DNA from: Gordonia namibiensis NBRC 108229
Lineage (GTDB): Bacteria; Actinomycetota; Actinomycetes; Mycobacteriales; Mycobacteriaceae
Reading direction: 5' to 3'
Length of the DNA: 64,000 nt
Assembly: GCF_000298235.1 (NCBI RefSeq)
Contig: NZ_BAHE01000054.1
Location: forward strand, 48,610-112,609
A model generated the notes under the pieces. The model did not search any database. It was not told the origin of the DNA and saw nothing but the letters and a program-made list of their open reading frames with translations. Below, one piece after another: positions 7,912 to 16,659 of the stretch. Position numbers and translations under genes: made by a program. The stretch's first letter is position 1. Each line of letters begins with the position of its first letter.

Positions 7912-8526
7912 TCACCGGGCGTATGCGAGAGCCTCGGCCCGTTCCTTGATCCCGTGGAGCATCTTGCGTTCCATGATCAGCGACCCGGGTTCCATCGGGA
8001 TCATCGCCAGTTTCTTGCCCAGCCCGGGCAGCCGGAATCGGTTGCGGCTGATCAGCCGTGTCGAGTCGCCGTCGGGGACCAGCGTGAACGACCACACCCA
8101 ATCACCGTCGGCGGTCCGGGTGACGAAAGCGCGGTCGGGGTCGGCGATCTCGATGCGGGAGGCCTCGGGACCGACGCCGATGGTCTCGCCGACGGTCGGA
8201 TGCTGGAACTCCTCGAGCACCCGGTCTGTGCTGTGCATGTCGAGTCCGAGCAGGTTCTCGATCCAGTCGTAGGTGTAGGCGCCACCCCGCGGGAACGGAC
8301 CCATCTGGGCCAGCCACGGATAGATCGCCTCGGGCGGTGCGGCGATCGTGATCGCCCGCGTGGCCACCCCGTCGGCGTCGGGCAGCAACTCGTCGCCGGG
8401 GAGTGTTGCGGCGACCTCCTCGTCCGTCGCTCCCCAGGTCATCACCCACGGCCGAACCCAGGCGTAGTACGCGGCGGAGGACGCGACGGCGGCCAACAGG
8501 CCGGCGATGATCGGGCCGCTCCTCAT
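7912..8526 (-). CDS. SRPBCC-superfamily protein with N-terminal membrane anchor
   Basis: This 204-residue protein starts at ATG 8526, which overlaps the upstream stop by 4 nt. Residues 1-28 (MRSGPIIAGLLAAVASSAAYYAWV) form a likely signal anchor. The remainder (AITIAAPPEAIYPWLAQMG, then SRIEIADPDRAFVTRTADGDWVWSFTLVPDGDSTRLISR) is a START/Bet v1-like SRPBCC domain. These domains form hydrophobic pockets for lipids or polyketides. The ligand is unknown. It is coupled to the membrane protein upstream, so the two may work together at the membrane. Confidence 0.72.
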   Translation of the reverse strand: MRSGPIIAGLLAAVASSAAYYAWVRPWVMTWGATDEEVAATLPGDELLPDADGVATRAITIAAPPEAIYPWLAQMGPFPRGGAYTYDWIENLLGLDMHSTDRVLEEFQHPTVGETIGVGPEASRIEIADPDRAFVTRTADGDWVWSFTLVPDGDSTRLISRNRFRLPGLGKKLAMIPMEPGSLIMERKMLHGIKERAEALAYAR

Positions 8527-9041
8527 TTCCGATCCCGGTTCGACGCGGCGGACAGCGGGCGAGTCGGAAATGGGTCGTCGGGGGGAGGTGCCGGATGACG
8601 CGCCAGCGCGCGCCGCCAGAGAACAGCCAGGCAGATCTCGACGATTCCGAGAACGACGATGACCGGTTGCAGGAAGAAGAAGATCTGGAGCAGCGCGATC
8701 TGGATGCCGATCCAGGCCACCAACGACGTGCCGGCCAGCAGACCGCCGAGGATGCCGATCCGGGCGTCGACGGGCAGGAGGACGACGGCCAGTGCGGCGA
8801 GCGCATGTGGCACGCCGATCGCCGCGATGAGGACGAGGCCGGGGCCGGTCCAGGTGTCGAACGGCGTGTTGTGCAGCCACTCCCGGGGCATCTGCCACTG
8901 GTCGTCGGCGAGCGCCAGACCACCGTTGATCGCCTGGTAGGCGACGAGCATCTCGACGACAGTCAGCACTGCTGCGGCCCAAGTACGTCGGTATCGGGCA
9001 GCCAGGTTGAGCGGGCGGCGGAGGCCCGGTGTCGACCTCAT
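8523..9041 (-). CDS. Four-helix membrane protein of unknown function
   Basis: This 172-residue protein has about four hydrophobic segments (near residues 23-45, 67-88, 93-115 and 116-142) and a basic, proline-rich C-terminal tail. No family signature was recognised. It is translated in an ATGA overlap with the SRPBCC gene downstream, so the pair form an operon. The amphipathic loop containing DDQWQMPREWLHNTPFDTW probably faces the outside. Nothing in the sequence points to a substrate. Confidence 0.6.
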   Translation of the reverse strand: MRSTPGLRRPLNLAARYRRTWAAAVLTVVEMLVAYQAINGGLALADDQWQMPREWLHNTPFDTWTGPGLVLIAAIGVPHALAALAVVLLPVDARIGILGGLLAGTSLVAWIGIQIALLQIFFFLQPVIVVLGIVEICLAVLWRRALARHPAPPPDDPFPTRPLSAASNRDRK

Positions 9042-9103
9042 ACGTCAAGTCTGCGCGCCCGACGACGCGGCGTCGTGAGTACTAGGTCCCCGACCAGGAC
9101 GTT

Positions 9104-9784
9104 TCAGGGGCGAACCCAGCCGTCGGCCATGAACTCGAGGAGGAGCTGGGCCTTGTTGCCGATGGGCCGCCCGGCTTCCTCATAGCGACGCACGACACGA
9201 CGGTAGTGCTCGCGGACGGTGCTCTCCGCGATCTGATGCGCCTGCGATGTCTCGCGGAGGGTCGCGCCGAGGGTGTAGGTCTGCAGGATCTCGCGTTCGC
9301 GTTCGGTCACCCGCACGCGGTTGGCGGGCGCGGGCGGGGCCGGTTGCTGATCGGGCGGGCCGATGATCGCGGCGAGGGCTTGGCGCAGTGCGGATTCGGC
9401 GACGGGCGAGCGGGGGGAGATGCGGATGTGGTCGCGAGAGGCGATCCCGTCGCCGAGGACGACGACGCGCACACCGCGCAGCATCGGCGCCCGGCGCACC
9501 AGCGCGAGCGAGCCCGGCGACCGAACAAGGAGGACGGCGGGGTTGCGCAGGTAGGGAAGCTGCGTGGGCTCGACGAGCGTGGCCCCGTAACCGGCCCCCT
9601 CGATGAGGGCCACCAGGGCGGCGTCGAACAGATCCCCTTCGGCGACCACGGCGGCGAGGCGTTTGAGATGCGAGTGCGGGCCGGCGGGTTGCGGTGCCGC
9701 CCGGCCGACCGAATTGAGTCGGGACACATTGGGCTGAGGCGTTGTTTCGTGCGGGCGGTGCAGCTCGTCCAGAGGGGCTGACAT
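9104..9784 (-). CDS. LuxR-type HTH regulator with degenerate receiver-like N-terminus
   Basis: This 226-residue protein has a C-terminal LuxR/FixJ HTH (VRVTEREREILQTYTLGATL then AESTVREHYRRVVRRYEEAG, about residues 157-205). The N-terminal 140 residues have receiver-like alternating strands and helices (VVVLGDGIASRDHIRISPRS), but no acidic pair and no clear phospho-acceptor Asp. It is probably a phosphorylation-independent regulator. It is divergent from another unusual receiver-like regulator across 278 nt of AT-rich DNA, which suggests that the two regulate each other or share a target. Confidence 0.7.
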   Translation of the reverse strand: MSAPLDELHRPHETTPQPNVSRLNSVGRAAPQPAGPHSHLKRLAAVVAEGDLFDAALVALIEGAGYGATLVEPTQLPYLRNPAVLLVRSPGSLALVRRAPMLRGVRVVVLGDGIASRDHIRISPRSPVAESALRQALAAIIGPPDQQPAPPAPANRVRVTEREREILQTYTLGATLRETSQAHQIAESTVREHYRRVVRRYEEAGRPIGNKAQLLLEFMADGWVRP

Positions 9785-10062
9785 CGGTACCGTCCTCCTG
9801 TCGGCAGAATCCTGCTTGCGGTCCCGAATGCCGCCGATTCTCTCGACCCGGCGGCATGATGGAGCCGTGATCGACCTTGCTCGCGATCGGTTGTCAGGCG
9901 GAGAGATGAACTGCTCTCAACGTCTACTTGTCTAGAGTTACGAACATTTGTCGATAAGTCATGGTCTTTACGGCCTGACTAATAAGTATTCGAGCGATAA
10001 TTAGCCCGAATGACTCCAATCAATGCGTGATCACGCACGAATGATCAATATCAGGCAAAATC
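9785..10062. promoter_or_regulatory. AT-rich divergent promoter region between two regulators
   Basis: This gap is much more AT-rich than its surroundings (for example CTAATAAGTATTCGAGCG and ATAATTAGCCCGAATG around 9978-10010). It contains the 14-bp perfect palindrome TGCGTGATCACGCA at 10024-10037, 26 nt before the start of the plus-strand regulator, followed by a GATCAATATC stretch. The palindrome is a good operator candidate. No gene fits in the interval. Confidence 0.55.
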
Positions 10063-10806
10063 ATGCACGTGCCGAACCGACTGCGAGTGCTGGTTGCCTC
10101 CCCGCTCGGTCACGTCGTGGCAGGCCCCCTCCAGGGCGCACTCGAGCACGCCGTCGTCACGGTGGCGACGAGCGACGACGAGTTCACCCGCTCGGTTGCC
10201 GGCCACGTCCGGTTCGACGTTGTCATAGCGGACCTCATCTGGAACCGCCCCGATCTGGAATGGCGCTTCGACGGACTCGACGCCATCGACGCCCTGAACA
10301 AACACGACCGCCAGGCGCCGGTCATCCTCGCTACCCAGGGCCACGGGCTCGAGCTCGATCATCTCGACGAGGCGCGGTTGCGCGACGAGGTCGCCGGCGT
10401 CATCGCGAAATCCGACGGATTCGCGACCCTCATGAGTGCGGTGCGCGCGGTGGCGCTCGGTCAGGGACTCGGGGAGAAGCCGCGGCCGTCGCGTCGGAAG
10501 CCTTTGTACGAGTTGTTCACGGGGCAGCGGGGTCATACCGCGGGACGCCTGGCGGGCGCGATCGCCTCGGGCAACGCGTCCGATGGTGCGAGCCTGGCGC
10601 GCGCGGCCAAGGTCTCACCCAACACGGCGAACAAGGTGACGAGTCACTATCTCGGCCCGATCATCTGTGAGCGAGGCGAGGACCCGGCGTCCTCGGCGAT
10701 GACGCAGGCAGCCGTCTACCGGTGGTGTGGTCTGCACGCGCGGTACCTGATCAGCTGGTGCCGACGGCACGGGCACTCGGACGTGCTGGGTCCGATGCCG
10801 GTCTGA
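10063..10806 (+). CDS. Response-regulator-like protein with C-terminal HTH, atypical receiver
   Basis: This 247-residue protein has a receiver-like N-terminus. RLRVLVASPLGH replaces the usual VLVVDD acidic pair. FDVVIADLIWNRPD carries the only candidate phospho-acceptor Asp, and APVILATQGHG follows. The C-terminal half contains a helix-turn-helix-like stretch, GASLARAAKVSPNTANKVTSHY (about 183-204), and the Cys/His-containing tail YRWCGLHARYLISWCRRHGHS. No histidine kinase is adjacent. Its last 56 nt overlap the convergent HAD gene (10751-10806). Function is unknown. The start is ATG 10063, and no strong Shine-Dalgarno sequence is seen. Confidence 0.6.
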   Translation: MHVPNRLRVLVASPLGHVVAGPLQGALEHAVVTVATSDDEFTRSVAGHVRFDVVIADLIWNRPDLEWRFDGLDAIDALNKHDRQAPVILATQGHGLELDHLDEARLRDEVAGVIAKSDGFATLMSAVRAVALGQGLGEKPRPSRRKPLYELFTGQRGHTAGRLAGAIASGNASDGASLARAAKVSPNTANKVTSHYLGPIICERGEDPASSAMTQAAVYRWCGLHARYLISWCRRHGHSDVLGPMPV

Positions 10807-11623
10807 CCGAGCACCGGTCGTGGAACCATTCGAGGATCTCCACGCCGGCGAGAGCGCCGGTCGTGGTGGTGACGGTGAGCCCCGGCGTCGTCCACCCGAG
10901 CAGTTCCAGCTCGCCGTGGCGGGGCCGGATCGCCTGGTCGGCGAACTCGAGAAGGTCGGCGTCGAGCCACCCGTCGCCGGCCGCATACAGCTTTGCGTCC
11001 GCTGTGATCGCGCCGTCGTCGACGAGGCGCCGGCGTACTTCGGCGATCGCCGCGGACTTGGTGACCGACCGGGGCGTCGCGTAGATCTTGCGACCCTGCT
11101 GCGAGGCCGTCCACCCGTGCACCGCACACCAGTCCTGCCAGGCAGATAGGAACTCTTCCGGCTGGGCCGCCGCCTCGACGACGAGGTAGCAGAACAGCTC
11201 GTCGGCGACGCGCAACGACTTCACCCAGGAATCGTCGACGCGGGTGCGGAGCTCGGTCAGTACCTCGTCGAGCCCTGCGCCGGTCTCGGCCACTCCACGC
11301 TCGACCTGGTGACGCCACTCCGGGTCGTCGGTTCCGTCAACGAGGATTCGCCCGCCGTTGCTCGCCACGGCGTACCGAAACGGCGCACCGGGCAGAGCGA
11401 TGCGCTCGTACTGAGCAGGCGTCCGGGTCGTCGTCGGGATCACCGGCACCCGGTCGGCGAGGCGGGAGAGGAGTTCGACGGCGGTCGTCGTCATGTACGA
11501 CAGCGGGGCGTCGCGGTAGATCTCGACGCAGACGGTGTCGAGGGTTGCGAACTGTGCCTCGCCCATCGCCGGCTGCGAGTAGATCATTGTCCGGTCGAGG
11601 TCGGTGGCGACCAGAACGCTCAC
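10751..11623 (-). CDS. HAD-superfamily phosphatase of a Ter-associated biosynthetic operon
   Basis: This 290-residue protein starts at GTG 11623, which overlaps the upstream phosphoribosyltransferase stop (GTGA). VATDLDRTMIY carries the HAD motif I DxDxT (Asp8, Asp10, Thr12). Later TTTRTPAQYERI (motif II), RSVTKSAAI (motif III lysine) and AAGDGWLDADLL (motif IV Asp pair) complete a Cof/sucrose-phosphatase-like HAD. It should remove phosphate from a small metabolite. Its position as last gene of the operon fits the HAD phosphatase predicted in Ter-linked pathways for a nucleoside-like compound. The 3' end overlaps the convergent regulator by 56 nt. Confidence 0.78.
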   Translation of the reverse strand: MSVLVATDLDRTMIYSQPAMGEAQFATLDTVCVEIYRDAPLSYMTTTAVELLSRLADRVPVIPTTTRTPAQYERIALPGAPFRYAVASNGGRILVDGTDDPEWRHQVERGVAETGAGLDEVLTELRTRVDDSWVKSLRVADELFCYLVVEAAAQPEEFLSAWQDWCAVHGWTASQQGRKIYATPRSVTKSAAIAEVRRRLVDDGAITADAKLYAAGDGWLDADLLEFADQAIRPRHGELELLGWTTPGLTVTTTTGALAGVEILEWFHDRCSVRPASDPARPSARAVGTS

Positions 11624-14049
11624 GCGTCCTCCTTGATCAGCCCGACACACGAGTAGGCAAGACCGGGTGAGACCTCCACCGGCACTCCGCGTTCGGCGGC
11701 GAGCAACCGGATGTGACGGTGTTCGGGCAGATTGTCGGCCCGGACCAGAACCCGCCACGGCACCCGACGCAGCAACACCCGGGTCGTCTCACCGACGCCG
11801 GGCTTGACCAGGTTGATCGACGACAGTCCGTAGTCGAGCTGGATCTGTTCGACCGAACGCCATCCCGACCAGGTCGGTGTCCGTTCCTCCGGGGACAGAG
11901 CGGCGAGCGTGGCGGCGACGCGGTCGGTGACGGCGGGGAACTCGGCGCTCACCGCGTCGAGAAGCCGGCCGGAGACGTCGAACTCGGCCAGCTGCCGATA
12001 GAACTTGGCTCCGTGGAAATCTCCCGGCCCGATGTGGTCGGCGTTGAGGACCGTACGCGACACCAGGCCGGACACGGTGGAGTTCAGGCATGCCGACGCG
12101 ATGAGGAAGTCGTCGCGCGTGCCGAACAGGGTGGTGCAGGACCCGGGGTCGGCGAGTACCGCCAGCTCGTCATGCAGGGCCGGGCGGCCGGGCAGCCGCG
12201 CGTAGTCGGCCAGCGCCGCGGTGAGTTCGCGCTGGATCGCACCCTTGCCGGTCCATCCGTCGACGAAGACGACCGATTCGGCGGGGTGGCGTTTCACGAT
12301 GTGATCCAGTGCAACCGTGTCGATCCCGCGGTCGCGCACGATGGAGATGGTGTAGTGCTGGGGCTCGATACCGTGGACCGCCTGCATCCACCGGCGGATC
12401 AGGATTCCGACGGGTGTCCCGGCTCGCGCGAGCGACACGAGTGTCGGGGATGAACTCCGTTCGGCGAGAATCAGTTCGGAGACGACGCCGACCGCCTCGG
12501 CGAGCCGCTGCGCCGACGACTCCAGCGTCGCCTGGAAGAGGTCCTGATACTCGCGACCCGGTTGGTACTCGATCGGCAGGGACTCGGCGTAATGCGCCTT
12601 GCCCGACTGGATTCGGCGTTCGCGCTCGTGCAGGTCGCCCTCGAGTGCGATGTCGGAGAGGTCCTTGAGCAGCCAGGTGACCTCGTCGGGTGCATAGGAG
12701 CCGAAATCGGGACCGCGGAGCGGGGGTGTGGACGTCACGGTTTTGACCGCCTGTCGTGATGCGCGGAGTTGCGCCTGGTCGGTTGCCGGGAGGATCGCCA
12801 GCGTGACGGGATGGCCGGCCGCGGTGAGCACGTCCAGGAGGCCGCCGGGGGCGCGGAGTTCAGGTGTGTCGGCCGGTGTGTCGACCACGACCACCACCTG
12901 CGGATCGGGCAGGGCGTCCGACGAGACGTTGTAGATGTAGCGCGGTGTCTCGGGATCGGATTCGGGTGCGAGGAAACGGAATCCCCGCCGCAGCGGGTAA
13001 CCGGGCACGTCGTGCACCTGCGCGGGCGACCGGGTGGTCGTCTGGTAACCGGTCACGAAGCCACGCTGCTCGAGACCCTCGCCGATGCACAGCGGCGCGT
13101 ACATCAGCTCCTCGTGTCCGACCACGACGACGGGCCGCTGCGAGTCGAGATGCTTTGCGATGGTCGAGGCGGCGGCCTCGGTCGCCTCTCGGAAGGGCCC
13201 CGCATCGGATCGTTCGAAACCGTGGCGGCCGCCGTCGGGTGTCCCCGCCGGCCAGTCGAGGTCGAGCGTGGTGACGTGCGCTCGTTTCCCCGCAACGGGA
13301 TTGAGCGTGCCCGATGTCAGCCCCCACACGTCGTCGAGCAGAGTGGGTGGCAGCGTGACCGAACCGTGAGTCAGCGCGACGTAGGAGACCTCCACGCCGA
13401 GGTCGGCGGCGGCCTTCTCGCATTCGGCCCGCTGGTCGGGGCTGCGCATGTCGACGAGGGAGGCGACGACGAACCGTGTGCGCGGACGCGCCGCGACGAT
13501 CGTCTCGATCGCGCCCAGTGCCGTGGTGCCGGTGGAGATCTCGTCGTCGACGAGGATCAGCGTCTCGTCCGGTGCGGCAGCGTCGAGGAAGCCCGGATCA
13601 CTCGGTTGCAGCAGGTGGGTCGTGGCGTGGGAATGCCCCTCTTCGAACGTCCCCGACACGACCACGCCGGGCAGCTGGCGTCGCGTCGAATGCAGGTAAC
13701 GGGATGCGGAGATCCGCTGGGCGACACAGTGGCCGAGGCCGGTCGCGGTCTCGGCGAAACCGAACACGATGGAGTTGCGCGCGGCGTCGGCGCCGATCTG
13801 CTCGATGATCGCCGCACCGAGGTCGTCGGCCGCGCCGCGAACGATGTGAGGGGGCGTGGGGATGTGCTTGCCGAGCACAGTCGAGACCAGTAGGTGGGCG
13901 CGCCGTTTGTTGTGTCGCAGACCGAGGACGACGAGGTCGCGCAGATGATGCCCGGCATATCCGGTGCCATCGGGCGCGACCTGCACGCCGAAGCGGGTGG
14001 TGACCCAGTCCGGTTCGCGGTCGTACGGCTCGTGGTTCACTGCGTTCAC
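11620..14049 (-). CDS. Four-module phosphoribosyltransferase fusion (PRTase-TRSP-PRTase-PELOTA type), Ter-associated
   Basis: This 809-residue protein starts at GTG 14049 in a 4-nt overlap with the lyase gene. Residues 1-250 form a first PRTase domain with the PRPP loop LILVDDEISTGTT (164-176). A linker-like module holds the signature TTTRSP (337-342), characteristic of the TRSP domain. A second PRTase-like domain has VVFVDGWTGKGA (593-604). The C-terminus (about 757-809, VPWRVLVRADNLPEHRHIRLL to AYSCVGLIKE) resembles the PELOTA-like RNA-binding module. Comparative work on Ter systems (Anantharaman, Iyer and Aravind) predicts that such PRTases build a nucleoside-like metabolite. The substrates are unknown. 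The four-part fusion in one polypeptide is notable. Confidence 0.78.
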   Translation of the reverse strand: MNAVNHEPYDREPDWVTTRFGVQVAPDGTGYAGHHLRDLVVLGLRHNKRRAHLLVSTVLGKHIPTPPHIVRGAADDLGAAIIEQIGADAARNSIVFGFAETATGLGHCVAQRISASRYLHSTRRQLPGVVVSGTFEEGHSHATTHLLQPSDPGFLDAAAPDETLILVDDEISTGTTALGAIETIVAARPRTRFVVASLVDMRSPDQRAECEKAAADLGVEVSYVALTHGSVTLPPTLLDDVWGLTSGTLNPVAGKRAHVTTLDLDWPAGTPDGGRHGFERSDAGPFREATEAAASTIAKHLDSQRPVVVVGHEELMYAPLCIGEGLEQRGFVTGYQTTTRSPAQVHDVPGYPLRRGFRFLAPESDPETPRYIYNVSSDALPDPQVVVVVDTPADTPELRAPGGLLDVLTAAGHPVTLAILPATDQAQLRASRQAVKTVTSTPPLRGPDFGSYAPDEVTWLLKDLSDIALEGDLHERERRIQSGKAHYAESLPIEYQPGREYQDLFQATLESSAQRLAEAVGVVSELILAERSSSPTLVSLARAGTPVGILIRRWMQAVHGIEPQHYTISIVRDRGIDTVALDHIVKRHPAESVVFVDGWTGKGAIQRELTAALADYARLPGRPALHDELAVLADPGSCTTLFGTRDDFLIASACLNSTVSGLVSRTVLNADHIGPGDFHGAKFYRQLAEFDVSGRLLDAVSAEFPAVTDRVAATLAALSPEERTPTWSGWRSVEQIQLDYGLSSINLVKPGVGETTRVLLRRVPWRVLVRADNLPEHRHIRLLAAERGVPVEVSPGLAYSCVGLIKEDA

Positions 14050-15281
14050 CGGGCCGCCGGTCCCGGAGCGGCGAGGGCGGTCAGAAGATCGACGAAACCG
14101 ATGCCCTGGCGGGTCACGCCGAAAGCGGCGGCCCGGTCGATCACGCGCAGCGCCCAATTGCGATGCGGTTTCAGCTCGTTCATCTTGTTCCGATACGAGG
14201 ATGCCCGGACACCGCCGGCTTCACCGGCGAGGATGTCGAGCGCATCGTGATACTCCTCGTGGGTAACCGCGGACAGCGCGTGCACGGCGGCGACGTGGGC
14301 CGGATGGATCACCGTCTTGCCGTGGAGGCCGTTGGCGCGGTCGAGCGAGATCTCACGCAACAGGCCGTCCATGTCCCTGCTGACCAGTTGCTGCCGGAAG
14401 TAGACGGCGTCGTTCTCGCGAAAAGGCGTGTGCCGCAACATCGGCTGGAACATGCGCTCGTGATCGGCGAAGTACTCCCACACCGGCCCGGTCACGACGA
14501 AGCCGGATTCGTCGGTGCGTCCGAGATGGTTGACGATGCCGGCGATCACGTCGGCGGCGACCCGGACGTCATAGATCGTGAGGTCGCGGTCGCGACGGAT
14601 GCCGAAATAACCGCAGATGTCGGTGGCCCCGATACGAACGGCGAGTACGTTGGCGCGATGCGCGCTGAGGTGTGCGGCCAGGGCGGTGAGTTCGTCGTCG
14701 CGTGTCTCGCGGTGGACCACCGCGGCGGACTCCAGAACCGGCATGACCCAGAGGTGTTGACCCAGTAGCTCGCTCGCCTGGACGACGGCGGCGAGCGCCT
14801 CTTCGGCGTTGGTGGAGTCGAACTTCGGGACGACGAAACCGGTCAGCGCGGACGGAGTGTTCGCGCCTGAAGGGGTCTTGAGCGCCCTGGCGATGCGCAG
14901 GATGCGGTCGGCCGATCGCGGACGGACGAAGAGGAGCATCGGCGCGCCGGGATTCTCCCCGATGTCGCGCAGGGCTGCGACCGCGTGGTCGATGGCGTCC
15001 GCTTCGTCGTGATCGGCGACCGCGTCCTCGAGGTCGATGACCATGGAGATCACGCCCTCGGCCCGCCGCTTGCGGATGACCTCGACGAGATCGGGGCGGG
15101 TGGCGGGCACGTAGAGGGTGGCGCCGAGCGCGATCGCCAATCTCGGTGCGGGCCAGGTGCGATCGATCGCCTCCGGGTGCCGGAAGAACAGCTGCTCACG
15201 GGTGGCAGGCCCCAAATGATCGAAATGCCGGATTGTTCCGGGTTCGAGCCAGGTCTCGTCGTGGCTGGCCGTGGTGGTCAT
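14046..15281 (-). CDS. HpcH/HpaI-type aldolase or citrate-lyase-like enzyme, Ter-associated
   Basis: This 411-residue protein starts at ATG 15281, overlapping the coiled-coil gene stop (ATGA). Typical CitE/HpcH features are TLYVPATRPDL, VISMVIDLEDAVADHDEADA (metal and phosphate-binding region), VLAVRIGATDICGYFGI and GKTVIHPAHV. Family enzymes cleave or join C-C bonds in acyl-CoA or keto-acid substrates using Mg2+. This one is longer than CitE (about 300 residues) because of extra N- and C-terminal parts. Tight coupling to the PRTase fusion and HAD genes puts it in the same pathway. The true substrate is unknown. Confidence 0.78.
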   Translation of the reverse strand: MTTTASHDETWLEPGTIRHFDHLGPATREQLFFRHPEAIDRTWPAPRLAIALGATLYVPATRPDLVEVIRKRRAEGVISMVIDLEDAVADHDEADAIDHAVAALRDIGENPGAPMLLFVRPRSADRILRIARALKTPSGANTPSALTGFVVPKFDSTNAEEALAAVVQASELLGQHLWVMPVLESAAVVHRETRDDELTALAAHLSAHRANVLAVRIGATDICGYFGIRRDRDLTIYDVRVAADVIAGIVNHLGRTDESGFVVTGPVWEYFADHERMFQPMLRHTPFRENDAVYFRQQLVSRDMDGLLREISLDRANGLHGKTVIHPAHVAAVHALSAVTHEEYHDALDILAGEAGGVRASSYRNKMNELKPHRNWALRVIDRAAAFGVTRQGIGFVDLLTALAAPGPAAR

Positions 15282-16468
15282 CGCGCGGCCACCTGTCCTC
15301 TCATCCGGGAAACGATCTCGCTGATCCGGTCGTCCACGGCTCGTAGCTGGGTCAGATATCCCCAATAGTCGGGGTGGACGCGATCGAGGTCCCCCTTCGC
15401 ACGCTCGATCCGGTCGGCCTGAGCATCGAGTACGGAGCCCCATTCGTCAACCAGAGAATGGTTGACCGCGAAGAGTTGGGCGTCGCGGAGACGAAAGCGG
15501 ACGCTGCGTTCGGCGTCCTGGGGGTCGGCACGCACCTCACGTAGGACCCGAAGCCGATCGAGGGCGGCATCGACGGCGGCCTCCGCGACGGACAGATCGT
15601 CGCGGGCGGCGTCGGCTTGGTCGATTGCCTGGTCGGGGGCATCGGCGAGCATCCCGCGCGCTGAGGAGATCGCCGTATCCGCATGGGCGAGACGCTCGTC
15701 GACGATGGCCTCGGTGCGCTCCAGGTCGGTGGAACAGTCCGCGCTGAACTCGCGGCGCAACGCCGAGAGCGTGTCGGGAACCTGTGTGCTGCGGGTCGCG
15801 ATGGCGCTGCGTCGGGTTTCCACCGACCGGATGACCTGACGGGCGCGGTCGGCGAAGGCGGGCGCCTCGCGGAGCAGGCTCTCGAGCCGCTGTGCCGAGG
15901 TGATGACTGTCGCAGCTGCCGACTGCCGCTCGTGTAGAGCCGAACTCTGCTCGAAAACTCTCAAGGACCGGTCGAGTTCGTCGGTGGCCCTGGTGACCGA
16001 TTGCAGCCGGCCGATCGCCGGACCGGCGTTCTCGAGGGCGGTCATCGCCCGATGCGAGGCGACGCGCGCCTCGTGGTCCTGAGCGTTCGCGGCCTGCACT
16101 GTGGCACGGGCGCGTCGGAGTGCACCCGCGTTTGCCTCGGCGAAGCCGCGCATCGACGCCGTGACCGCCCGGAGGGCCTCGGTGGTGCGGTCGTAGTCCT
16201 GCTGTCGGACGCGCGTGCCCTCGGGCGGGGAGACGAGATGGAGATAGTCGGCGGTCACCTGGGCGTGCTGATCGCGGATCGTCGACCAGGCACCGCGCAA
16301 CTGGGAGCGAGGGTCGGTGGCGGCGACCACGGCGACCGCCGGATCGATGTCGGCGAGAACCGTTTCGGACTCCAGGAAGGCCGCTGTCATTTGTTCCGAT
16401 GATGCAGGTGAGGCGGAATTCGTGCGTGAATCGTTGCCGAACCAACGACGTACGAAGTTTCCGGGCAC
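15278..16468 (-). CDS. Coiled-coil protein of unknown function, first gene of the Ter-associated operon
   Basis: This 396-residue protein starts at GTG 16468. Almost the whole length is helical and rich in Ala, Arg, Asp and Glu with heptad-like spacing (for example VASHRAMTALENAGPAIGRL and DQADAARDDLSVAEAAVDAA). It has no signal peptide, membrane segment or catalytic motif. It recalls the helical TelA-type toxic-anion resistance proteins in composition, but no TelA signature was recognised. It overlaps the lyase gene by 4 nt, so it is co-translated with the biosynthetic enzymes and could act as a scaffold or effector. It stands where related loci may carry other subunits such as an ATP-grasp enzyme, which is not visible here. 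Confidence 0.6.
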   Translation of the reverse strand: MPGNFVRRWFGNDSRTNSASPASSEQMTAAFLESETVLADIDPAVAVVAATDPRSQLRGAWSTIRDQHAQVTADYLHLVSPPEGTRVRQQDYDRTTEALRAVTASMRGFAEANAGALRRARATVQAANAQDHEARVASHRAMTALENAGPAIGRLQSVTRATDELDRSLRVFEQSSALHERQSAAATVITSAQRLESLLREAPAFADRARQVIRSVETRRSAIATRSTQVPDTLSALRREFSADCSTDLERTEAIVDERLAHADTAISSARGMLADAPDQAIDQADAARDDLSVAEAAVDAALDRLRVLREVRADPQDAERSVRFRLRDAQLFAVNHSLVDEWGSVLDAQADRIERAKGDLDRVHPDYWGYLTQLRAVDDRISEIVSRMRGQVAAR

Positions 16469-16659
16469 GACACGATGCTATCGGCTAATTTCAACTCGGT
16501 ATGAGGCCGGACCGATCGACTCGAGGCCGAGCTGATCAGTCGCCTCATGGCGGTGATGGATGCCGATCGGCGGTGGTGCCGTGATTCGGGGATGGCGTCG
16601 GGGAACACACGAGGGCGGCCGAGCGGCGGCCTCCCGGCGGCGCGAGAGAGGCACGTCGA
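16469..16659. promoter_or_regulatory. Shared divergent promoter region of the biosynthetic operon and AIM24 genes
   Basis: The 191-nt gap separates two divergent operons of the Ter-type locus, so it probably holds both promoters. A short AT-richer patch (GCTATCGGCTAATTTCAACT, 16479-16498) is the only obvious compositional signal. GAGAGAGG at 16642-16649 is the ribosome binding site for the first AIM24 gene. No strong inverted repeat was found. Confidence 0.45.
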
